Source: Pseudomethylobacillus aquaticus
GTDB lineage: Bacteria > Pseudomonadota > Gammaproteobacteria > Burkholderiales > Methylophilaceae
Direction of reading: 5' to 3'
Length of the DNA stretch: 64,000 nt
Assembly: GCF_003730115.1 (NCBI RefSeq)
Contig: NZ_RJVP01000005.1
Location: 156,666-220,665, forward strand
Part shown: positions 35,984-46,000 of the stretch, one piece after another
Layout: each line of letters starts with the position of its first letter
How positions within the stretch are numbered: the first letter of the stretch is position 1
Translations under genes and position numbers: made by a program
Notes under the pieces: model-generated
What the model was told of the DNA's origin: nothing
The model's input: only the letters and a program-made list of their open reading frames with translations
Database searches by the model: none

Positions 35984-37366
35984 ATGGCTGACGATACCCT
36001 GGACCAACTAAAACTCCCGCCCCATTCGGTAGAGGCTGAACAATCCGTGCTGGGCGGCCTGCTGCTCGAGAACGAGGCGCTGGACCGCATCGCGGATATC
36101 CTGGGTTCTGCGGATTTCTACCGTCACGATCACCGCCTGATCTACACGCACATCAGCAAGCTCATCGAGCTGAACCGGCCCGCCGATATCGTCACGGTGG
36201 CCGAGTCGCTGGAGAACAGTGCCGAGCTTTCCAGTGTGGGCGGCATCGCTTATCTGGGTGCGCTGGCGCAGAACACGCCCACCGCTGCCAACATCCGCCG
36301 TTATGCCGAGATCGTGCGTGAGCGCGCGGTCATGCGCAAGCTGGTGGAAGTCGGCTCCAGCATCGCCGAGAGTGCCTACCGTCCGCAGGGGCGCGATGCG
36401 CAGCAGTTGCTGGATGAAGCCGAAGCCAAGATCTTCCAGATCGCCGAAGGTGGCAAGCGCAGTAGCGAAGGCTTTGTGGATATCAAGGTGCTGTTACCGC
36501 AGGTGGCAGACCGCATCGACTATCTGTATCAGCGCGAGAACCAGGGCGATGTCACCGGTGTGCCAACCGGTTTCACTGATCTGGATGAACGTACCTCCGG
36601 CTTCCAGCCCGGCGACCTCATCATCGTGGCGGGGCGTCCGTCCATGGGTAAAACCGCGTTCTCGCTCAACATCGCCGAGAACATCGCGCTGGATACCAAG
36701 CTGCCGGTGGCGGTGTTCTCCATGGAAATGGGCGCGACCCAGCTCGCCACCCGGATGATAGGCTCGGTGGGCCGTCTCGATCAGCATCGCATGCGTAACG
36801 GCAACCTCGAGGACGAGGATTGGGTGCGGCTGACCACCGCGCTGGGCAAGCTCAACGATGCGCCCATTTTCATCGACGAAGGTGCAGGCCTGAGCTCTTT
36901 CGACGTGCGTGCGCGTGCGCGCCGTTTGCACCGCCAGTGCGGCAAGCTGGGGCTTATCGTGGTCGATTACCTGCAGCTGATGTCGGCGCCTTCCGGCCGA
37001 CAGGGCGAGAACCGCGCCACCGAGATCTCCGAGATCTCGCGCTCGCTGAAATCGCTGGCCAAGGAGCTGGATGTGCCGGTAGTGGCTTTGTCACAGCTGA
37101 ATCGTAGCGTGGAGCAGCGCCCGGACAAACGCCCGGTGATGTCGGATCTGCGCGAATCCGGCGCCATCGAGCAGGATGCCGACTTGATCCTGTTCATCTA
37201 CCGCGACGAAGTCTACAACGCCGATTCGCAGGACAAAGGCACGGCCGAGATCATCATCGCCAAGCAGCGTAACGGTCCGATCGGCCGCGTACGCCTGACC
37301 TTCCTGGGCGAACACACGCGCTTCGAGAATTTTGCTGGCAACTCCAATATGCATGACAGTTATTAA
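35984..37366 (+). CDS. dnaB: Replicative DNA helicase DnaB
   Basis: A 460-residue hexameric helicase. The N-terminal DnaG-interacting domain ([18 protein letters not shown], about 11-28) is joined by a linker to a RecA-type motor: Walker [11 protein letters not shown] (about 212-221), [11 protein letters not shown], Walker [11 protein letters not shown], and the DNA-binding and arginine-finger stretch [22 protein letters not shown]. It unwinds the lagging strand template at forks. No intein is present. It is followed 8 bp later by alr on the same strand, a common arrangement in betaproteobacteria. Confidence 0.97.
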   Translation: MADDTLDQLKLPPHSVEAEQSVLGGLLLENEALDRIADILGSADFYRHDHRLIYTHISKLIELNRPADIVTVAESLENSAELSSVGGIAYLGALAQNTPTAANIRRYAEIVRERAVMRKLVEVGSSIAESAYRPQGRDAQQLLDEAEAKIFQIAEGGKRSSEGFVDIKVLLPQVADRIDYLYQRENQGDVTGVPTGFTDLDERTSGFQPGDLIIVAGRPSMGKTAFSLNIAENIALDTKLPVAVFSMEMGATQLATRMIGSVGRLDQHRMRNGNLEDEDWVRLTTALGKLNDAPIFIDEGAGLSSFDVRARARRLHRQCGKLGLIVVDYLQLMSAPSGRQGENRATEISEISRSLKSLAKELDVPVVALSQLNRSVEQRPDKRPVMSDLRESGAIEQDADLILFIYRDEVYNADSQDKGTAEIIIAKQRNGPIGRVRLTFLGEHTRFENFAGNSNMHDSY

Positions 37367-37374
37367 GGCGGACC

Positions 37375-38442
37375 ATGCGCCCGCTCGTCTGTAGCATCCA
37401 TCTCGACGCTTTGCGTCACAACCTCGCCGTTGCCCGACGTGCCGCGCCGCAGTCGCGCATCATGGCGGTGGTCAAAGCCAATGGCTATGGCCATGGCTTG
37501 CTCAATGTGGCACGCGGCCTGGCGGCTGCCGACGGGTTCGCCGTGCTTGGCCTTAACGAAGCCTTGATGTTGCGCGCCGCTGGTTACAGCCAGACGCTGT
37601 TACTGCTGGAAGGCGTGTTCATTGCCGACGAGTTGCAGCAAGCCGCCAGCCAGCACATCAGTGTGGTGGTGCACAACGAGCAGCAGCTGCAGATGCTGGA
37701 ACAGGCCAGTCTGCCTGCGCCGGTGTCGGTGTTCATTAAAATGAACACCGGCATGAACCGGCTGGGGTTCACCCCGGCCCGCTATGCCGATGCAGTGGCG
37801 CGGCTGCAGGCTTGCCCCACAGTCGGCGGCATCACGCTGATGACCCACTTCGCTACCGCAGACGATGACCAGGGCGTGGAGCCGGCCTGGACGCTATTCC
37901 AGCAACACACCAGCCAGCTGACGCATGCCCGTTCGCTGGCCAATTCGGCCGCTTTGCTACGTTATCCGCATACCCATGCAGACTGGGTGCGCCCCGGCAT
38001 CATGCTCTACGGCGCCAGCCCGGTCACGGGCACGCCTGCCGCCAGTTTGGACTTGCAGGCGGTGATGCAGCTGCACAGCGAGCTCATCGCCGTACAGACG
38101 CTGCAGCCCGGTGACAGTGTGGGCTATGGTCAGCGTTTCACCGCTACACGCACAACGCATATCGGCATCGTGGCTTGCGGCTATGCCGATGGTTATCCGC
38201 GCCATGCCCCGAATGGCACGCCCATCGCCGTCTCTGGCACGCTGACACGCACCGTGGGGCGTGTTTCGATGGACATGCTGTTCGCGGATATTACCGATAT
38301 TCCGCAAGCCGATATCGGCAGCCCGGTCGAGCTGTGGGGCGCGCAGGTGCCGGTGGATGCCGTGGCCGAGGCCAGCGGCACGGTTGGATACGAATTATTG
38401 TGCGCGCTGGCGCCACGTGTGCACGTCAAGGTGGTGGGGTGA
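37375..38442 (+). CDS. alr: Alanine racemase
   Basis: A 355-residue PLP enzyme that makes D-alanine for peptidoglycan. The PLP lysine is Lys34 in [10 protein letters not shown]. The second catalytic base lies in [10 protein letters not shown] (Tyr, about 265 in the family numbering). [13 protein letters not shown] and [13 protein letters not shown] are further family blocks, and [13 protein letters not shown] closes the barrel. The stop codon overlaps the start of radA (TGATG at 38440-38444), and dnaB ends 8 bp upstream, so dnaB-alr-radA is probably one transcript. Confidence 0.96.
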   Translation: MRPLVCSIHLDALRHNLAVARRAAPQSRIMAVVKANGYGHGLLNVARGLAAADGFAVLGLNEALMLRAAGYSQTLLLLEGVFIADELQQAASQHISVVVHNEQQLQMLEQASLPAPVSVFIKMNTGMNRLGFTPARYADAVARLQACPTVGGITLMTHFATADDDQGVEPAWTLFQQHTSQLTHARSLANSAALLRYPHTHADWVRPGIMLYGASPVTGTPAASLDLQAVMQLHSELIAVQTLQPGDSVGYGQRFTATRTTHIGIVACGYADGYPRHAPNGTPIAVSGTLTRTVGRVSMDMLFADITDIPQADIGSPVELWGAQVPVDAVAEASGTVGYELLCALAPRVHVKVVG

Positions 38443-39806
38443 TGGCCAAAGCCAAAACCGTGTACAGCTGTACCGAATGTGGCGCCCAGGCCCCCAAGTG
38501 GCAGGGCCAGTGCCCCGGCTGCGCAGCCTGGAACACGCTGGTGGAAACCATCGCCGAGCCGGTCTTCACCGGCCAGAACCGTTATGCCGCGCTGTCACAG
38601 ACGGCGGGCCTGCAGAAGCTGGCGGAAGTGGAAGCAGCAGAAACGCCGCGTCAGCCGACTGGCATCGCCGAATTCGACCGTGTGCTGGGCGGCGGCCTGG
38701 TGCCTGGCGGCGTGGTGCTGATCGGGGGTGATCCGGGCATAGGTAAATCCACCTTGCTGCTGCAGACGCTGTGCCATATCGGCGATCGCCAGTCTGCCAT
38801 CTATGTCAGCGGCGAGGAATCTGCCCAGCAGATCGCCATGCGTGCGCGTCGCCTGGGGCTGGATGCCAGCCCGATCCAGCTGCTGGCCGAGATCCAGCTG
38901 GAAAAGATCCTCGCCACGCTGCAAACGCACCAGCCGGACGTGGCGGTCATCGACTCTATCCAGACCATGTATTCCGAAGCGCTGCAATCCGCACCGGGCT
39001 CGGTGGCGCAAGTGCGTGAATGCTCGGCGCAGCTTACACGCCTCGCCAAACAGCTCGGTATCACCGTTATTCTGGTCGGTCACGTCACTAAAGAAGGTGC
39101 ACTGGCCGGGCCACGCGTCCTGGAGCACATCGTTGATACCGTGCTGTATTTCGAGGGCGACCCGAATTCCAGCTTCCGTCTGGTGCGCGCGTTCAAGAAC
39201 CGCTTTGGCGCCGTCAACGAGCTGGGCGTGTTCGCCATGACCGAAAAGGGCTTGCGCGAAGTCAGCAATCCGTCGGCGCTATTCCTCTCGCATCATGCAG
39301 AGCAGGTGGCCGGTTCCTGCATCACCGTGACGCAGGAGGGTACACGTCCTTTGCTGGTGGAAGTGCAGGCACTGGTCGATGAAGCGCATGCACCCAACCC
39401 CAAGCGGCTGTGCGTAGGCCTGGAGCAGAACCGCCTGGCCATGTTGCTGGCGGTGTTGCATCGCCACGCCGGTGTGGCCTGTTTCGATCAGGACGTGTTC
39501 GTCAATGCCGTGGGCGGTGTGCGTATCGGCGAGCCAGCGGTCGATCTGGCCGTGCTGCTCGCTATCGTTTCGTCCCTCAAGAACAAACCTATCCCCAACA
39601 AGCTGGTGGTGTTTGGCGAAGTCGGCCTGGCTGGTGAAGTGCGTCCGGTACAGCGCGGACAGGAGCGTTTGAAAGAAGCCGCCAAGCTGGGTTTCACGCA
39701 TGCCATCGTGCCCAAGGGCAATGCGCCCAAGCAGGCCATCAGCGGCATGCAGGTCTATGCGGTTTCCAGGCTGGAACAGGCGCTGGAGCAGTTGCGTAGT
39801 CTGTAG
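38442..39806 (+). CDS. radA: DNA repair protein RadA (Sms)
   Basis: A 454-residue protein starting at the ATG overlapping the alr stop. It has an N-terminal C4 zinc finger (CTECGAQAPKWQGQCPGC, about 9-26), a RecA-like ATPase (GGDPGIGKSTL about 94-104, and DSIQTM), the RadA-specific KNRFG motif (about 251), and a C-terminal Lon-protease-like domain (VGGVRIGEPAVDLAVLLAIVSS, FGEVGLAGEVRPV) lacking protease residues. It drives branch migration of recombination intermediates. A longer frame from 38175 overlaps alr and is not real. Confidence 0.96.
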   Translation: MAKAKTVYSCTECGAQAPKWQGQCPGCAAWNTLVETIAEPVFTGQNRYAALSQTAGLQKLAEVEAAETPRQPTGIAEFDRVLGGGLVPGGVVLIGGDPGIGKSTLLLQTLCHIGDRQSAIYVSGEESAQQIAMRARRLGLDASPIQLLAEIQLEKILATLQTHQPDVAVIDSIQTMYSEALQSAPGSVAQVRECSAQLTRLAKQLGITVILVGHVTKEGALAGPRVLEHIVDTVLYFEGDPNSSFRLVRAFKNRFGAVNELGVFAMTEKGLREVSNPSALFLSHHAEQVAGSCITVTQEGTRPLLVEVQALVDEAHAPNPKRLCVGLEQNRLAMLLAVLHRHAGVACFDQDVFVNAVGGVRIGEPAVDLAVLLAIVSSLKNKPIPNKLVVFGEVGLAGEVRPVQRGQERLKEAAKLGFTHAIVPKGNAPKQAISGMQVYAVSRLEQALEQLRSL

Positions 39807-39906
39807 CCTGATTTTAGCGGGGTCTGGTTTTGATAGGGGCAGAAAAGTCTGTCTGTGGCGTTGACGAGGTGCCAGTTCGTTGAGGCTGGATGGTCAGAAA
39901 GGGCAC

Positions 39907-41154
39907 ATGCGTATTTTATTCATACATCAGAATTTCCCTGGCCAGTTCAAGCATCTGGCACCCGCGCTCGCTGCGCGTGGCCACCAGGTACACGCCCTCA
40001 CCATGCGCGACATCGGCACCTCGTTATGGCAGGGGGTGGCCATCTTGCGCTATCAGCCGGAGCGGGGCAGTTCGCCAGAGATCCACCCCTGGCTGGTCGA
40101 TCTCGAGACCAAGCTGATCCGTGCCGAGGCGTGCAGCAAGGCGGCCTATGCCATGAAAGATCAGGGCTATGCCCCCGACCTCATCATCGCGCATCCGGGC
40201 TGGGGCGAAAGCCTGTTCCTCAAGCAGGTGTGGCCCCACGCAAAACTGATGGTGTATAGCGAGTTCTATTACCGCGCTCAGGGAAGCGATGTGAATTTCG
40301 ACCCGGAATTCTCGCTGGAAGACCGCACACTCGATGCGCGCATGATGATCAAGAACATCAATAACGATCTGAATCTAACGCAGGCGGATCTGGCCATCTC
40401 GCCTACCCATTGGCAGGCCGATTCGCATCCGCCGCAATTCCGCCACAAGATCAGCGTGATCCATGACGGCATCGACACCCAAAAGATCGTGCCCAATGCG
40501 GCGGTCAGCATGTCGATACGCAGTTCTGTCCGTGACGAGATGATCCACCTCAACGCGCAAAGCGAAGTGGTGACCTTTGTGAACCGCAATCTGGAACCCT
40601 ATCGCGGTTACCACGTGTTCATGCGCGCCTTGCCTGCACTGCTCAAGGCGCGTCCACAGGCGCGCGTGCTGATCGTGGGCGGGGACGAGACCGGTTACGG
40701 TGCCAAGCCTCCCGAAGGTCAGCGCTGGCGTGATATTTTCTTTAACGAGATCAGGCCGCAGCTGGACCAACAAGCGCTGTCCAGGATCCATTTTCTGGGC
40801 AAGTTGCCGTATGACGATTTCATCGCGCTGCTGCAGCTTTCATCGGTACATGTGTACCTCACCTACCCGTTCGTGCTGAGCTGGAGTCTGCTGGAGGCCA
40901 TGAGCGCGGGGTGCAGCATCGTGGCAAGTGACACTGCACCGCTACGCGAAGTCCTGCGGCAAGACGACAATGGCGTACTGGTGGATTTCTTTGATAGTGC
41001 GGCGCTGGCCGCCAATGTCGCGGCTTTGCTGGCTGATCCGGCGCGGCGCCAGCATATGGGCCAGGCTGCGCGGAAATTTGCCCAGGCGCATTACGATCTG
41101 CGCACGGTATGCCTGCCGCGCCAGATCGCCTTGATCGAGAGCATACAGTGTTGA
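39907..41154 (+). CDS. GT4-family glycosyltransferase
   Basis: A 415-residue GT-B enzyme. It starts MRILFIHQNFPGQFKHLAPAL at 39907 with AAAGGG upstream. The N-terminal half (HPGWGESLFLKQVWPHAKLMVYSEFYYRAQGSDVNFDPEF) matches a GT4 subgroup often found in surface-polysaccharide and O-antigen loci. The donor half has VNRNLEPYRGYHVFMRALP, and the E-x7-E position in WSLLEAMSAGCSIVASDTAPLREV is present in part. Substrate unknown. The gene stands between radA and the methylcitrate operon with a terminator behind it, so it is probably an independent transcript. Confidence 0.78.
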   Translation: MRILFIHQNFPGQFKHLAPALAARGHQVHALTMRDIGTSLWQGVAILRYQPERGSSPEIHPWLVDLETKLIRAEACSKAAYAMKDQGYAPDLIIAHPGWGESLFLKQVWPHAKLMVYSEFYYRAQGSDVNFDPEFSLEDRTLDARMMIKNINNDLNLTQADLAISPTHWQADSHPPQFRHKISVIHDGIDTQKIVPNAAVSMSIRSSVRDEMIHLNAQSEVVTFVNRNLEPYRGYHVFMRALPALLKARPQARVLIVGGDETGYGAKPPEGQRWRDIFFNEIRPQLDQQALSRIHFLGKLPYDDFIALLQLSSVHVYLTYPFVLSWSLLEAMSAGCSIVASDTAPLREVLRQDDNGVLVDFFDSAALAANVAALLADPARRQHMGQAARKFAQAHYDLRTVCLPRQIALIESIQC

Positions 41155-41218
41155 AGTGGGGCTGGCCCAGTGCATGCGACCCGCGTTAAAACCTCGATAT
41201 CCGCACTGCGCAAACAAT

Positions 41219-41274
41219 AAGGGCTGCACTATTTCCAGTTGGTTAGTTTCCAGTTGGTTAGTGCAGCCCTTTTT
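41219..41274 (+). terminator. Intrinsic terminator with a duplicated 15-bp loop
   Basis: Arms GGGCTGCACTA (41221-41231) and TAGTGCAGCCC (41259-41269) are followed by a T-run. The 27-base loop region holds two perfect tandem copies of TTTCCAGTTGGTTAG (41232-41246 and 41247-41261, the second running into the right arm). It ends the glycosyltransferase transcript and could serve prpD from the other side. Confidence 0.8.
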
Positions 41275-41302
41275 ATGGACACGCCTGTAGCGATAAGCGA
41301 GA

Positions 41303-42766
41303 TCAGGCCGTCACAAACAGATCCACGAACTGATGCACCGGCGTGCTCTCCAGCTGTTGCTGGTTGCTACACAAAGCCAGGATGCGGGCTTGTTGTGCCG
41401 CGTCAAAACGGCGTGCCAGATTGACCTGGAATTTCTTGACCAGCTCGGGGATGCCTTCACCACGGCGGCGGCGGTGCCCGATCGGGTATTCCACCGCGAT
41501 GTTGTCCGAGCTGCTGCCATCCTTGAAGAAGATCTGCACGGCGTTGGCGATGGAGCGCTTTTCCGGGTCGTGGTAATCGCGGCTGTATTCGGCTTTTTCC
41601 ACACATACCATCTTGGCGCGCAGTGCATCCACACGCGGATCGGCAGCGACAGCGTCCTCGTAGTCGGCGGCGGTCAGCGAGCCCTTGAGCAGGCCGATGG
41701 CGGTCATGTACTGGATGCAATGGTCACGGTCGGCCGGGTTGTTGAGCGGGCCGGTCTTGTCGATGATGCGGATCGCGGATTCATGTGTGGTCAGCACGAT
41801 CCTGTCGATCTGCGCGATCTTGTCCAGGCTGTCGATGCGGCTGTTCACCTTGGGGTAGAGCTGCATGGCGCATTCCACCGCAGTCTGCGCGTGGAATTCG
41901 GCCGGGAAGGAGATCTTGAACAGCACATGCTCCATCACATACGACCCATACGGGCGCTGGAACGTGAATGGCTTGCCCTTGAACAGCACGTCATAGAAGC
42001 CCCAGGTCTTGGCGGTGAGCGCGGAGGGGTAGCCCATCTCGCCTTTCATGACCATCAGTGCCAGGCGCACGGCACGGCTGGTGGCATCCCCGGCCGCCCA
42101 GGATTTGCGTGAGCCGGTGTTGGGGCTGTGGCGGTAGGTGCGCAGGCTTTGCCCATCCACCCAGGCGTTGGACACCGCGTCGATGATTTGCGATTTGCTG
42201 GCGCCCAGCATGCCGGCCACGACCGCTGTGGAGGCGATCTTGACCAGCACCACATGATCCAGCCCGACGCGGTTGAAGCTGTTCTCCAGCGCCAGCACGC
42301 CCTGGATCTCGTGCGCCTTGATCATGGCAGTGAGCACGTCGCGCATGGTCAAGGGGGCTTTGCCTTCGGCGACGCGCGTGCGCGACAGCCAGTCAGCAGT
42401 GGCCAGGATGCCGCCCAGATTGTCAGAAGGATGGCCCCATTCGGCCGCCAGCCAGGTATCGTTGAAATCCAGCCAGCGTATCATCGCGCCGATATTGAAC
42501 GCGCCCAGCACCGGGTCCAGTTGATAAGAGGTGCCCGGTACCTTGCTGCCGTTCGGGACGGTAGTGCCGGGCACGATGGGGCCGAGCAGCTTGGTGCAGG
42601 CCGGGTATTCCAGCGCTTCCAACCCACAGCCCAGCGTGTCCATCAGGCAATTGCGAGCGGTGTCGTAGGCCTCGGAACTGTTGATGACGTAGTCATGCAC
42701 GTAGTTGGCGATATCGACCAGTACCTGATCGGGTTCCGGACGGACGTTGGAGATGTGCGCGGACAT
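41303..42766 (-). CDS. prpD: 2-methylcitrate dehydratase
   Basis: A 487-residue MmgE/PrpD-family protein, full length for PrpD (E. coli 483). Family blocks are [14 protein letters not shown] (about 40-53), [18 protein letters not shown] (about 90-107), [46 protein letters not shown] and [12 protein letters not shown] near the end. It dehydrates 2-methylcitrate to 2-methyl-cis-aconitate without an iron-sulfur cluster; an aconitase (not in this window) must complete the isomerisation. Last gene of the leftward operon, but separated from prpC by a terminator-like hairpin. AAGGAA lies before the ATG. Confidence 0.95.
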   Translation of the reverse strand: MSAHISNVRPEPDQVLVDIANYVHDYVINSSEAYDTARNCLMDTLGCGLEALEYPACTKLLGPIVPGTTVPNGSKVPGTSYQLDPVLGAFNIGAMIRWLDFNDTWLAAEWGHPSDNLGGILATADWLSRTRVAEGKAPLTMRDVLTAMIKAHEIQGVLALENSFNRVGLDHVVLVKIASTAVVAGMLGASKSQIIDAVSNAWVDGQSLRTYRHSPNTGSRKSWAAGDATSRAVRLALMVMKGEMGYPSALTAKTWGFYDVLFKGKPFTFQRPYGSYVMEHVLFKISFPAEFHAQTAVECAMQLYPKVNSRIDSLDKIAQIDRIVLTTHESAIRIIDKTGPLNNPADRDHCIQYMTAIGLLKGSLTAADYEDAVAADPRVDALRAKMVCVEKAEYSRDYHDPEKRSIANAVQIFFKDGSSSDNIAVEYPIGHRRRRGEGIPELVKKFQVNLARRFDAAQQARILALCSNQQQLESTPVHQFVDLFVTA

Positions 42767-42834
42767 GGCGAATTCCTTGAAAATGATCTAAAAGTTGATG
42801 AGCTGAAAAATAAGCAGTTTTTAAGTTTTGGCGT

Positions 42835-42873
42835 AAAAAATCCCGCCTGCCAAATGGCAGTAAAGCAGGCGGG
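42835..42873 (-). terminator. Hairpin with T-run between prpC and prpD
   Basis: On the minus strand CCCGCCTGC pairs with GCAGGCGGG across a 14-base loop that has its own small hairpin (TGCC/GGCA), followed by A and a T-run (plus-strand A at 42835-42840). It should terminate or attenuate transcription leaving prpC, reducing prpD expression. Confidence 0.8.
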
Positions 42874-42892
42874 TCCCTAAAACAGAGGCTAG

Positions 42893-44068
42893 TTATTTAG
42901 GTTGGCGCTGGTCTCGTTGTGCGATCGGCACATAAGCACGCTCTTCCGGCCCGGTGTATTCGGCGTTGGGGCGGATGATCTTGTTGTCGATGCGCTGCTC
43001 GATCACGTGCGCCACCCAGCCGGTGGTGCGGCTGATTACGAAGATGGGTGTGAACATGCCGGTGGGAATGCCCATCATGTGGTAGCTGGAGGCGCTGTAC
43101 CAATCCAGGTTGGGGAACATCTTTTTCTCGCGCCACATCACCGTCTCCAGTCGGTCCGAGATGTCGAACAGGGTCATGTCGCCGGCGTCCTGACACAGGG
43201 CACGCGAGACTTCCTTGATGGCCACGTTGCGTGGGTCGGCGATGGTGTACACCGGGTGACCGAAGCCGATGATGATCTCCTTGCTGGCGATGCGGCGCAC
43301 GATGTCCGCTTCTGCTTCATCTGGCGTGGTATAGCGTTCGATGATCTCCATGGCGGCTTCGTTGGCGCCGCCATGCTTGGGGCCGCGCAGGGCCCCGATG
43401 GCACCGGTGATGCAGGAATACATATCCGACAAGGTGCCGGCCACCACGCGCGCGGTGAAGGTGGAAGCGTTGAACTCATGCTCGGCATACAGTACCAGCG
43501 AGGTGTTCATGGCGCGGATGTGCAGCCCGGACGGCTTCTTGCCATGCAGCATGTGCAGAAAGTGCGCAGCGATGGAGTCATCGTCGGTTTCCACATCGAT
43601 GCGCTTGCCATGGTGGCTGTACTGGTACCAGTACACCAGGATGGAGCCGAAGCAGGCGATCAAGCGGTCGCCCAGGTCACGTGCCGCCTGGATGTTGCGG
43701 TCTGCCGCTTCCGGTTGCAGCGTGCCCAGCATGGAGCAGCCGGTGCGCATCACGTCCATGGGGTGGGCGCTGGCCGGAATCTGCTCCAGCACGGTCTTGA
43801 GAGCATCGGGCAGGCCACGCAGGGTCTTTAATCGGGCGTGGTAGGCCGTCAGTTGCTGCTGGGTAGGCAGTTCGCCATGCATCAGCAAGTAAGCCACTTC
43901 CTCGAAGGTGGCATGGTTGGCCAGCTCCAGGATGTCATAACCACGGTAGTGAAGGTCATTGCCGGTATGGCCCACGGTACAGATGGCCGTGGTACCTGCA
44001 GCCACGCCAGCCAGCGCGACGCCTTTCTTTTTCCTGGGTTCTATCCCTGCATTGGACACGGTGTTCAT
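42893..44068 (-). CDS. prpC: 2-methylcitrate synthase
   Basis: A 391-residue short-form citrate synthase family protein. [17 protein letters not shown] at the N-terminus and GRLHYRGYD-like [13 protein letters not shown] are typical of PrpC. Catalytic residues are seen in [13 protein letters not shown] (His, about 243), [13 protein letters not shown] (His, about 283) and the C-terminal [16 protein letters not shown] (Asp). It condenses propionyl-CoA with oxaloacetate. Length and neighbours (prpB upstream, prpD downstream) favour methylcitrate over citrate synthase; no separate gltA is in the window. Confidence 0.95.
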   Translation of the reverse strand: MNTVSNAGIEPRKKKGVALAGVAAGTTAICTVGHTGNDLHYRGYDILELANHATFEEVAYLLMHGELPTQQQLTAYHARLKTLRGLPDALKTVLEQIPASAHPMDVMRTGCSMLGTLQPEAADRNIQAARDLGDRLIACFGSILVYWYQYSHHGKRIDVETDDDSIAAHFLHMLHGKKPSGLHIRAMNTSLVLYAEHEFNASTFTARVVAGTLSDMYSCITGAIGALRGPKHGGANEAAMEIIERYTTPDEAEADIVRRIASKEIIIGFGHPVYTIADPRNVAIKEVSRALCQDAGDMTLFDISDRLETVMWREKKMFPNLDWYSASSYHMMGIPTGMFTPIFVISRTTGWVAHVIEQRIDNKIIRPNAEYTGPEERAYVPIAQRDQRQPK

Positions 44069-44105
44069 GTGCGTCTCCTCATTCGGTTGTCAGCTGTTGC
44101 AGTCA

Positions 44106-44996
44106 TCAGATGTTGTCCTGTTGTGCGAACAGCTGGTCCAGCTTTTCTTCGAAAGCGTGGTAGTCCAGGTACTTGTACAGATCGGCACGTGTCTGCATCA
44201 GCTCCACCACATTCTTCTGCGTGCCGTCCCTGCGCACGTTGCGGTACACCTGTAGCGCGGCCTGGTTCATGGCGCGGAACGCTGACAGCGGGTACAGCAC
44301 CATGCTCACGTCCACGCTGGCCAGCTCATCCACGGTGAACAGCGGCGTGGCGCCGAACTCGGTGATGTTGGCCAGGATGGGCACCTTCACCGCCTGGGCG
44401 AACTGCTTGTACATCTGCAGACTGGTGATGGCTTCCGGGAAGATCATGTCGGCACCGGCTTCCACACAGGCAGAGGCGCGGTCGATGGCCGATTGCAGAC
44501 CTTCCACGGCCAATGCGTCGGTGCGTGCCATGATGACGAAATCCGGGTCTGTCCTGGCGTCCACGGCCGCTTTGATGCGATCCACCATCTCGGCCTGCGT
44601 GACGATGGCCTTGTTGGGTCGATGGCCGCAGCGCTTGGCTTGCACCTGGTCTTCGATATGCACCGCCGCAGCGCCCGCCTTGATCACCGCCTTGATACTG
44701 CGTGCGATGTTGAACGCGCCGCCAAAACCGGTATCGATATCGACCAGCAGCGGCGTATCGACATTGTCGGTGATGCGGCGCACGTCGATGAGCACGTCTT
44801 CCAGCGTGGAGATACCCAGGTCAGGCAGCCCCAGCGAGCCGGCGGCGACGCCACCACCGGACAGGTAGATGGCTTTGAAGCCGCTCTGCGTAGCGAGGCG
44901 CGCATGGTAGGCGTTGATGGTGCCTATGATCTGCAGCGGCTTTTCGGCCGCCAGTGCAGCCCGGAAGCGCGCACCTGCGGAATGGAGTTGGGTCAT
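44106..44996 (-). CDS. prpB: 2-methylisocitrate lyase
   Basis: A 296-residue member of the isocitrate lyase/PEP mutase superfamily. The catalytic loop appears as [18 protein letters not shown] (Cys about 124), with metal ligands in [12 protein letters not shown] (about 85-96) and [18 protein letters not shown] near the N-terminus. It cleaves 2-methylisocitrate to pyruvate and succinate, the last step of the methylcitrate cycle; succinate can enter the SDH encoded 10 kb away. It is 37 bp before prpC and 9 bp after the CitE-like gene, in one operon. Confidence 0.95.
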   Translation of the reverse strand: MTQLHSAGARFRAALAAEKPLQIIGTINAYHARLATQSGFKAIYLSGGGVAAGSLGLPDLGISTLEDVLIDVRRITDNVDTPLLVDIDTGFGGAFNIARSIKAVIKAGAAAVHIEDQVQAKRCGHRPNKAIVTQAEMVDRIKAAVDARTDPDFVIMARTDALAVEGLQSAIDRASACVEAGADMIFPEAITSLQMYKQFAQAVKVPILANITEFGATPLFTVDELASVDVSMVLYPLSAFRAMNQAALQVYRNVRRDGTQKNVVELMQTRADLYKYLDYHAFEEKLDQLFAQQDNI

Positions 44997-45005
44997 GACG
45001 GGTCC

Positions 45006-45992
45006 TTAACTAAAGAAAGCTGCGACTGCGTTGGCCGGGATATCAACCTTGGTCAGCCGGGCTTTTTGCAGCACTTCCCAGAAATAGCGGTAGGTGGCGC
45101 GATCGTGCAGCTCGCCTGCGTACTGGATCGGGCCCCATTCCACCGCTTGTGCGGCCAGCAGAATGTTGGCGGCGTCTTCCACCTCGCTGTAATCGGGCTT
45201 CATGGCGTCGACGATGGCCTGGATCTGGGTCGGGTAGATGCTCCACATGCGCAGGAAGCCGAATTCATTACGGGCACGGCTGGCGTCACTGAAGGTGGTC
45301 TCCACGTTCTTGAGGTCCAGCGTCACGTTGTGTGCAGGCACCACACCGTGCGCCAGTGCGGCGGCCACCACTTCGGCCTTGGCGCGCGCCAGCAGACGGT
45401 GTTCGAACTGGCCCGGACTGCGCATGGCTGCAGCCGGAATGGCGCCGTGGTGGCCACTGACGAAATCCATCAGACCAAAGTCCAGGACCTGCAGCCAGGG
45501 CAGGGCGGCGATCTCGTGCACTTGATGCAGTGCACCGTGCGTTTCCACCAGCACATGTACCGGGATCTGGCGCTTGATGCCGTGCTGGGCCGCCACCTTC
45601 TGGATGTAGGCGATCATTTCAGCGGCCTGGGCGGCACGTGTACATTTGGGGATGGTCAGGTAAGCCAGTTGTGCGCCAGCACCGCCCACCAGGATGTCGA
45701 TGTCCTGCTTCCAGGCCGGGTGCGTGTGATCGTGGATGCGCGCCCCGGCCATGTGGTGCTTGTTGGCATCCGAAGTGAGCACGCGCACGATCATTTCGGC
45801 ATGTTCGCGCTCCTGGCCAGCGGCTGCACCGTCTTCACAGTCACAGGTGATATCGAAGATGGGCCCCAGGCTGTCCTGCAGCTGCAGGGCTTTCAGAATG
45901 AGCTTTTCGCTGCCGGCGAAATGCTCGCAGGACGGAATCACGGGGAACGGTTGTTCACCGACGAACAGGGCATCTTGTGGATGGGTGGCCAT
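45006..45992 (-). CDS. CitE-like CoA-ester lyase (betaproteobacterial mdh/sdh-cluster type)
   Basis: A 328-residue HpcH/HpaI-CitE family TIM barrel. FDITCDCEDGAAAG (about 47-60) gives the acidic metal motif, ARIHDHTHPAW the phosphate-binding Arg, HVLVETHGALHQVHEIA (about 144-160) the Mg-binding Glu and LQVLDFGLMDFVSGHHG the Asp. It resembles the lyase commonly placed near mdh and sdh in Burkholderiales. Candidate reactions are reversible cleavage of malyl-CoA, beta-methylmalyl-CoA or citramalyl-CoA. Genes for a mesaconyl-CoA hydratase-like protein (8 bp upstream) and prpB (9 bp downstream) favour beta-methylmalyl-CoA or a close C5 analogue. The substrate is untested. Confidence 0.82.
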   Translation of the reverse strand: MATHPQDALFVGEQPFPVIPSCEHFAGSEKLILKALQLQDSLGPIFDITCDCEDGAAAGQEREHAEMIVRVLTSDANKHHMAGARIHDHTHPAWKQDIDILVGGAGAQLAYLTIPKCTRAAQAAEMIAYIQKVAAQHGIKRQIPVHVLVETHGALHQVHEIAALPWLQVLDFGLMDFVSGHHGAIPAAAMRSPGQFEHRLLARAKAEVVAAALAHGVVPAHNVTLDLKNVETTFSDASRARNEFGFLRMWSIYPTQIQAIVDAMKPDYSEVEDAANILLAAQAVEWGPIQYAGELHDRATYRYFWEVLQKARLTKVDIPANAVAAFFS

Positions 45993-46000
45993 CTGGGTTC

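Noticed and set aside
38175..38441. Longer N-terminus for RadA
   Set aside because: This part overlaps alr and lacks RadA similarity; the zinc-finger start at 38442 fits the family and overlaps the alr stop as TGATG.
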